Positions 57,313 through 64,000 of a stretch of DNA of 64,000 nucleotides are shown here, one piece after another (the first letter of the stretch is position 1; each line of letters begins with the position of its first letter). The DNA is taken from contig CM055100.1 in assembly GCA_029204225.1 (NCBI GenBank), forward strand, positions 14,156,538-14,220,537, given 5' to 3'. The translations under genes were made by a program, and so were the position numbers. The notes beneath the pieces were generated by a model. The model was not told the DNA's origin, made no database searches, and saw only the letters and a list, made by a program, of their open reading frames with translations. The DNA is from Diphasiastrum complanatum. Lineage: Eukaryota; Streptophyta; Lycopodiopsida; Lycopodiales; Lycopodiaceae.

Positions 57313-58185
57313 AAAAGCATTGCCGATAAAATCAATGAGGCTGTTAGTACGCGAAGGACAAGAAGCATGGATGCTGCTCAACAGGGGATGAATTTGGAGA
57401 ACGAGAAGAGGCCAGCCAGAATAAAGAGAGCTCCAGAGCACTTTGATGAGATGATATTCTTAAGCGAGAAAGACATGTTAGGACCAGGGAGTTATCAAGA
57501 AGCTCGGAGAAGACCAGACTAGGATGATTGGCATAAGACCATGATTGAGAAAATGGAATCAATTGAGAGGAACAGAGTTTGAAACCTAGTACACTTGCCA
57601 GCAGACAGAAAGCCATTGGGTGCAAGTGGGTATTCAAGATAAAATTCAATGCAAATGGAAAGATCGAGAGGTCAAAAGCCAGAATTGTGGCCAAGGGTTG
57701 TGCTCAGATAGAAGGAGTGGATTATGATGAGACATTATCTCCAGTAGCGAGAATTGGGTCAATCAGGATTCTTCTAAGCTGGGCAACGACACATGACATG
57801 CATGTATACCAACTGGACGTTAAAACCGCATTTTTGAATGGAGAGATCAAGGAGGACGTGTATATGAAACAGCCAGAGGGCTTTAAGCAGGATGATCAAA
57901 GAGTTTGTAAGTTGAACAGAGCATTATATGGCCTAAAACAGGCATCCAGAGTTTGGTATGAGAGGATGGAACTATTCTTGGACAAGAAGGGATTCAAAAG
58001 GTGCAATGCTGATCCGAGCATCTTTCGCAAGAAAGTTGATAGTGACATCACTATCCTAACTATTTATGTTGATGACATTATACTGATTGAAAACAATGAT
58101 GAGGCATTGACAATCTCAAAGAAGGAAGTGACTCACGAGTTTGAGGTAAAAAATATGGGAGATGTCGTACTATACCAACAGGGTT
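57313..58185 (+). pseudogene. Copia reverse transcriptase fragment, copy 1 in the 4.75-kb unit
   Basis: Pre-RT linker (RPARIKRAPEHFDEMIFLSE), then after stops the 202-codon run 57579-58187: AIGCKWVFKIKFNANGKIER, then YQLDVKTAFLNGEIKEDVYM, ALYGLKQASRVWYERMELFL and the catalytic ILTIYVDDIILIENN. Homology ends abruptly after VKNMGDVVLYQ, where non-RT sequence starts at about 58186. RT thumb end and RNase H are missing. The active-site text is intact, but the fragment is far too short to work. Confidence 0.9.
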
Positions 58186-59300
58186 AATATAGATTTTATA
58201 GTAAATAATGTCGTTCCCACAAAGGACAACGTTAGAAAGTTATGTTTTTGGTACAATTATGGCAAGTGGTTTCGAGTGTTATTCTGGTTGTCGACAGACA
58301 TTAAAAAAGTAACCAGTATTAGTTATGTTTGGAATGGGTAATGTTAATAAATTCAGAACAACAATCTGGCCTCTATCGAATTGAATGAAGAGCGTTCTAC
58401 AGATGAGATGTTATCAGAGTAGTACAACAGTACTACACACTGGCTGATTAAGGTGTCAACAGAGGATTGAGAATTGTTCGATGTATTCGCGTCTGTGCAG
58501 ACAATTAACTAATTGCATTCGCGAACTATTCGTTTCTAGACAGAAGTCCTCAACAACTAAAGCCCAACATAATGGTTAAAAAACACGAAGAGTTTTAGAA
58601 AAAACACGAAGAGTTTTAGAATACGTTAGAAACTTATGTCAATGCCAATCAGTAAAACAGATCAGAGACTCAATTCTTTAGACATGGACTGTCACCTCAT
58701 ATGTAAGTTTGAAGACAGTTCATTAGAGCATGCTGTAATGCACTAGAGTGTTTGTCTGATCAGAGAGTAATTCATGAAATGTGTTAGAGATTGTTAGCAG
58801 ACTCAAGATCACTCACACTCAACAATATGGAGAACATAGATAAGAGAGAATAACTCACAGACTCTACTCACTTCTTCAATCTCTTACATAAGCATAAACT
58901 CTTCTCTCTCGATGATCGAGACTGAAGTGTGAGATCAATATATGTTCTACGGGACGAACAAACACACCTCTAAAACAACAGGTGCATCGCTCCCGCGAAA
59001 GGGTCTAGTTAACAATTAGACAAAAAATACGTTCAACTATACCATAGGAGGTATACTTAACTATGAGATAAAGTTACTCTAGTTTATAATGTCTTTTCAT
59101 ATCTAGTCGTTTTGTATGGACGACCTAGTAAAGGGTATCCAAGACAATGTCTTTTTCTTTTAAAGGTCTTGCCCTTAATTACAAGGCAAGTACTTAGGAG
59201 ATATATTCCCAAAAAATGACTTAGGCCTCTTCATGATATATACTCAACCGGCTCATATCTTCATTTTCGAGTATATTGTATGCCATATTTATGTTGATAT
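58186..59300. repeat. Non-coding end of the unclassified unit
   Basis: About 1.1 kb present in both copies. It contains a 21-bp tandem repeat (aaaacacgaagagttttaga, twice, about 58582-58623) and the short inverted word accataggaggtatac (about 59041-59056). No ORF. It follows the copia RT break directly and on the minus strand is downstream of the unknown coding unit, so it may be its 3' region or LTR. Confidence 0.6.
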
Positions 59301-59316
59301 TCAATATTTAACATTT

Positions 59317-60058
59317 TCATGGCATCACATATCCCCTTCCCCAAATGTGAAACGTCCTCATGAACATATCATTATCATTTCGAGGATTATTCGAGAAACA
59401 TTCTTGTTCGTCAGATTTTCGAAAAGATATTTCTTCGTGTATTTCATCTTTTAGATATTTCTTTGTCTTAGAAAATATGTATCTTTCTGTTTCTTTAATT
59501 GAATAGGTTGTTTTGAGTTGATCTTTGAATTGTTGATGAAAACTGGAATCAAACTTCAAAAAGTCAGCATCCCATAGAAACATCACCATGACAAAGACAC
59601 GAATGAATACTCATGAATGATTCAGCTCTTCATATAATTTCTGAACAAGCTCCAAGTTCTGTTGAGCTTCGATCAAGAGCAAGTCTTCTTTTGATTTTGT
59701 ATAGCGGCCAACTGGTAAGTTGTTGAATTCTTCTAACTTAACCGAGAGTAATGTTCCATCGAACAGATCCTGGGTTAACTTGGTATCTTCATCTGAATCA
59801 CTTCGTAGAGTGATTTCTTTACAGTAACGAGCTGCAAATCTAATAAAATTGCTTTTAACATAAAGATTCTGAACAAAAAAATAATGTCTTCACCGCAAAG
59901 GTACCAAACTGCCAAAATGTATATGTACAGAATTGCTTATAATGGAATGACTTCCTTTTATCTTGCAATTTATGGCAAGCAAAATATTCTACAAGGTTTT
60001 GCTTCCAATCCACATAAAGACTGAATAATTTCAGATAAGCCATACTTATATTAATCAA
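59317..60058 (-). pseudogene. Decayed C-terminal part of the unclassified protein (tentative)
   Basis: Short minus-strand frames 59855-60058 (LKLFSLYVDWKQNLVEYFAC) and 59317-59589 (DSSFHQQFKDQLKTTYSIKE) have protein-like composition and lie in the same orientation directly after the coding pieces at 60195-62028. Many stops separate them. No domain recognised. Confidence 0.3.
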
Positions 60059-60194
60059 CAGACCTGCATCGTCGAATTTGCCTAAATCCGCAACAGCTTG
60101 TGGTTTGTACAGCTGAAACTACGACTTTCGCTTCCAAAAATGTCGCTTATTATCTTTGTTCCTCAAAAATTGAAGTTCTTTGATACGAATATAC

Positions 60195-62028
60195 TCAAGC
60201 ATACATAGCCGAAGAGCCTATGTATAACTTTGCCGATTTGAAAGGTACAACCTGGAATTTACCCTGGATTATGCCCCAGCAAAGACATCCTTTCTGCTCG
60301 ATAGAAAGCTGGGCCCATAACCAGAGAAAGTCGTCCCTCTCCCACGGTCGCTTCCAATCGTCGAAGGCGATGCCTACTACGCCTGGTAGCATCATGTAAT
60401 CCACACGCCTTTGCAACTCAATATTAAAAGCATGTGGACACCATTTCCAGAAGCGTTCAGCAAATGCACTGAATCTGTCAGGACATACCTTCGACTGATT
60501 TCGTCGCATTCACTTTGGCTGTGTAGATGTTGTTGCCAAATCCTCAGTTTGCAACTCAGCAGCCAGCTTCTGATCTTCCATTTGTTGCTTTTGATTCGAC
60601 AGCTCCTGTTCGAACTGGTCAATCTTTGCCATAGCCTCCAAGAATTCTAAATGGTCTGAGGCTCCGGTGCAGACAAGCACAGCTTGGAGTTGCTGTGTAA
60701 GCTCATCAATTCGTAGAAGGGCCTGAAGATAGTCATCATGTGCATCGGGCCTGCTGCAAGATGGGGTGGCATCACTGGAGAGCTCCTTCAGCTCCGCCAA
60801 CTCTTCCTCAACGAGAGCCTTCGCATCCTCAAGCGGTTGTAAGAACTCGACTCAAAAATTTTTGAGCATCTGGCCTTGGAGCTGATTCAGCTTCGTGAGA
60901 TCGACAGTGATTGACCCTGCAGTGGTGCTAAGAGACAGAGCAGCTTCTATCTTTAATCTTGTCATTCGGTCCTCCTGTAGATGTTTCTGGAGCGCGACAT
61001 TATGTTGATTTGCAGCCAGAGTTGCTGCTTCAAAGAATTGTTTTGAGTCTGAAAATTGTCAGACTTGGTCTGAATCGCCTTATTGGTCTGCTTCAAAGAA
61101 TCAGCTTCCTTTATTAAAGTTTAAAGTTGTGTTTCGAGAGAAACGATGTTGTTCTATCAACTTCATGTTGTCTGATTCGAACGAATCGATCTTCTCGAAG
61201 GACTCCTTTAGAGAGTCTAGTGATTTCCTCTCTGAGGTGATAAGCTGCATCGTGAGTTGACGGTGATACTTGTCAAACTCATATACTTCAGCCACTAGGT
61301 TCTTGGCTTTCTCTGTCATGGATCGAAACCACTGGGGCTGGTCGTTTGGTTCTTCTTCATCTGTCACAGGTGCCCCAGTGTCGCCTTCAGCAGCAATTCA
61401 TCCCTTGTCTGATTTATCGGACTGGGTTGCGTCATCCTCAGAGGTGGATGTGCTCGGCTGCGACATGTGCTCCAAGTCCAGAAAACTTCTGATGTTTGAT
61501 CCATCGCAAAAAAGCTTTGTAAGTGATAACGCTAAAGCACACTGGATTACCCGCAAGCGCATCTAATATGTAACCAAAATTTTGAATTGAAATTGTCGCA
61601 TTCGCATCTGTAAAAAATATGGCTTGGTTTGCGTATTTACAAAACAATTTGAATGTCGCATCTCGGATTATAGAAATTTTGTATCCCTTCATGGATACGA
61701 AGCAGGTGCTTAGGAAATGGGCAGCTTCTTCTACCGAATCTTTATTTGTCGCAACCAGCTTCCCATCCAATGGTAGTCCGAGGGCTGTGCAAAACAAATC
61801 TTTAGAGATAGTGAAGAATTTGCCTTGTACATGAACTTTGAATTCCTCCTCCAAAATGGAATGGATAGAGTTCACAAACTCTGTACTGACTTTAGAGAGG
61901 ATGATGGAGGGGTCCACTTTCAAATCACCCAACCTGCATTGATCCAAAAAGGACTGGATGGATTCCAGATGGATTCCTGCGCATGCTTTCCAAATGATAT
62001 TAGAGCTCGAACCTAATCCGGAAGCCAT
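60195..62028 (-). pseudogene. Unclassified repeat-borne protein with coiled-coil middle (decayed)
   Basis: About 610 codons in pieces. N-terminus from ATG 62028: MASGLGSSSNIIWKACAGIH, then SFLDQCRLGDLKVDPSIILS, EEFKVHVQGKFFTISKDLFC and TALGLPLDGKLVATN, a globular domain of about 195 residues. After a frameshift near 61480: a Ser/Asp-rich linker (QPSTSTSEDDATQSDKSDKG) and Glu/Lys/Gln heptad-like coiled-coil segments (61101-61378, 60513-60800). Then, across one in-frame TGA at 60510, CPDRFSAFAERFWKWCPHAF and DDFLWLWAQLSIEQKGCLCW. I recognise no transposase, RT or integrase. The order (globular, coiled coil, Trp-rich end) and the repeat context suggest an accessory or structural ORF of a mobile element, by inference only. 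Confidence 0.55.
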
Positions 62029-62062
62029 TGTTTGAATGTTTAATGATAGCTTCATAGATCGC

Positions 62063-62937
62063 AAAAGCATTGCCGATAAAACCAATGAGGCTTTTAGTAC
62101 GCGAAGCACAAGAAGCATGGATGCTGCTCAGCAGGGGATGAATTTGGAGAACGAGAAGAGGCCAGCCAGAATAAAGAGAGCTCCAGAGCACTTTGATGAG
62201 ATGATATTCTTAAGCGAGAAAGACATGTTAGGACCAGGGAGTTATCAAGAAGCTCGGAGAAGACCAGACTAGGATGATTGGCATAAGACCATGATTGAGA
62301 AAATGGAATCAATTGAGAGGAACAGTGCTTGAAACCTAGTACACCTGCCAGCAGACAGAAAGCCATCGGGTGCAAGTGGGTATTTAAGATAAAATTCAAT
62401 GCAAATGGAAAGATCGAGAGGTCAAAAGCCAGAATTGTGGCCAAGGGTTGTGCTCAGACAGAAGGAGTGGATTATGATGAGACATTCTCTCCAGTAGCGA
62501 GAATTGGGTCAATCAGGATTCTTCTAAGCTGGGCAACGACACATGACATGCGTGTATACCAACTGGACGTTAAAACCGCATTTTTGAATGGAGAGATCAG
62601 GGAGGACGTGTATATGAAATAGCCATAGGGCTTTAAGCAGGATGATCAAAGAGTTTGTAAGTTGAACAAAGCATTATATGGCCTAAAACAGGCATCCAGA
62701 GTTTGGTATGAGAGGATGGAACTATTCTTGGACAAGAAGGGATTCAAAAGGTGCAATGTTGATCCGAGCATCTTTCGCAAGAAAGTTGATAGTGACATCA
62801 CTATCCTAACTGTTTATGTTGATGACATTATACTGATTGAAAACAATGATGAGGCATTGACAATCTCAAAGAAGGAATTGACTCACGAGTTTGAGGTAAA
62901 AGATATGGGAGATGTCGTACTATACCAACAGGGTTAA
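62063..62937 (+). pseudogene. Copia reverse transcriptase fragment, copy 2 in the 4.75-kb unit
   Basis: Same content as 57313-58187. The frame is cut inside the conserved block: where copy 1 has KQPEG, copy 2 has two TAG stops (C to T and G to T changes at about 62619-62630). 62329-62622 and 62662-62937 are the pieces on either side. The catalytic ILTVYVDDIILIENN remains. About 20 substitutions separate the two copies over 870 bp. Confidence 0.9.
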
Positions 62938-64000
62938 TATAGATTTTATAGTAAATAATGTCGTTCCCACAAAGGACAACGTTAGAAAGTTATGTTTTTG
63001 GTACAATTATGGCAAGTGGTTTCGAGTGTTATTCTGGTTGTCGACAGACATTAAAAAAGTAACCAGTATTAGTTATGTTTGGAACGGGTAATGTTAATAA
63101 ATTCAAAACAACAATCTGGCCTCTATCGAATTGAATGAAGAGCGTTCTACAGATGAGATGTTATCAGAGTAGTACAACAATACTACACACTGGCTGATTA
63201 AGGTGTCAACAGAGGATTGAGAATTGTTCGATGTATTCGCGTCTGTGCAGACAATTAACTAATTGCATTCGCGAACTATTCGTTTCTAGACAGAAGTCCT
63301 CAACAACTAAAGCCCAACATAATGGTTAAAAAACACGAAGAGTTTTAGAAAAAACACGAAGAGTTTTAGAATACGTTAGAAACTTATGTCAATGCCAATC
63401 AGTAAAACAGATCAGAGACTCAATTCTTTAGACATGGACTGTCACCTCATATGTAAGTTTGAAGACAGTTCATTAGAGCATGCTGTAATGCACTAGAGTG
63501 TTTGTCTGATCAGAGAGTAATTCATGAAATGTGTTAGAGATTGTTAGCAGACTCAAGATCACTCACACTCAACAGTGTGGAGAACAGAGATAAGAGAGAA
63601 TAACTCACAGACTCTACTCACTTCTTCAATCTCTTACATAAGCATAAACTCTTCTCTCTCGATGATCGAGACTGAAGTGTGAGATCAATATATGTTCTAC
63701 GGGACGAACAAACACACCTCTAAAACAACAGGTGCATCGCTCCCGCGAAAGGGTCTAGTTAACAATTAGACTAAAAATACGTTCAACTATACCATAGGAG
63801 GTATACTTAACTATGAGTTAAAGCTACTCTAGTTTATAATGTCTTTTCGTATCTAGTCGTTTTGTATGGACGACCTAGTAAAGGGTATCCAAGACAATGT
63901 CTTTTTCTTTTAAAGGTCTTGCCCTTAATTACAAGGCAAGTACTTAGGAGATATATTCCCAAAAAATGACTTAGGCCTCCTCATGATTTATACTTAACCG
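62938..64000. repeat. 4,750-bp repeat unit, second copy, non-coding part cut by window end
   Basis: Matches 58188-59250 with only about a dozen substitutions, including the 21-bp tandem repeat. Runs off the window. Confidence 0.9.

Larger units (their letters stand above)
57313..62062. repeat. 4,750-bp repeat unit, first copy
   Basis: 57313-59250 aligns to 62063-64000 at a constant offset of 4,750 with no net indel and about 98% identity by eye. The second copy begins exactly where the first unit would end, so the simplest reading is a head-to-tail tandem duplication whose second copy continues past the window. The left edge coincides with the end of the gypsy LTR. Confidence 0.9.

Noticed and set aside
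57344-57694. 116-codon minus-strand ORF, conserved in both 4.75-kb copies (also 62094-62444)
   Set aside because: It is the antisense of the copia pre-RT/RT coding sequence. Its conservation follows from the duplication.

Overview
This window is nuclear DNA from a land plant with a large, repeat-rich genome. The evidence is one spliced heavy-metal-associated isoprenylated plant protein (HIPP) gene, Ty1/copia and chromovirus-type Ty3/gypsy retrotransposons primed by initiator-tRNA-Met type binding sites, a CACTA transposon with TNP2, DUF4218 and DUF4216 modules, and long GA/GT microsatellites. A fern, lycophyte or gymnosperm fits the repeat load, but the sequence alone does not fix the lineage. 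There is no bacterial, organellar or viral-genome character, no CRISPR array, and I found no tRNA or rRNA gene.

Layout. 1-4055 is a decayed minus-strand copia element with its 5' LTR to the right. 4.8-7.1 kb is mostly unassigned. 7106-9112 is a 1,005-bp tandem duplication. 9.65-10.02 kb holds a cluster of YGACGT-like motifs, followed by a 1.4-kb array of expanded GA/GT microsatellites. 12.29-15.41 kb is a dead CACTA transposase gene (minus). 16.0-21.0 kb is low-information DNA with remnants and small tandem repeats. 21.6-26.3 kb holds copia fragments, one internally deleted copia element with recognisable LTRs, and a gypsy 3' remnant. 28.0-33.3 kb is a cluster of copia fragments in opposite orientations. 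36,262-37,124 is the HIPP gene, the only convincing intact host gene. 37.1-42.3 kb is largely empty, apart from a copy of the 18.9-19.6 kb repeat. 42.3-45.7 kb is an inverted pair of gypsy-type LTRs abutting the gag-protease-integrase half of a copia element. 47.2-51.2 kb looks like a non-coding gypsy derivative. 52.9-53.7 kb carries unrecognised broken coding sequence. 54.1-57.3 kb is a decayed Ty3/gypsy chromovirus with its 3' LTR. From 57,313 a 4,750-bp unit begins (a copia reverse-transcriptase fragment plus an unclassified minus-strand coding unit) and starts again at 62,063, running off the window end.

The window is mainly a record of nested insertion, deletion and duplication. Almost every mobile-element reading frame is broken. 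The least explained material is the 58.2-62.06 kb unit (a large decayed protein with coiled-coil segments that I cannot place in a known transposon family), its tandem arrangement, the 42.3-43.25 kb LTR palindrome, and the microsatellite domain beside the CACTA element.
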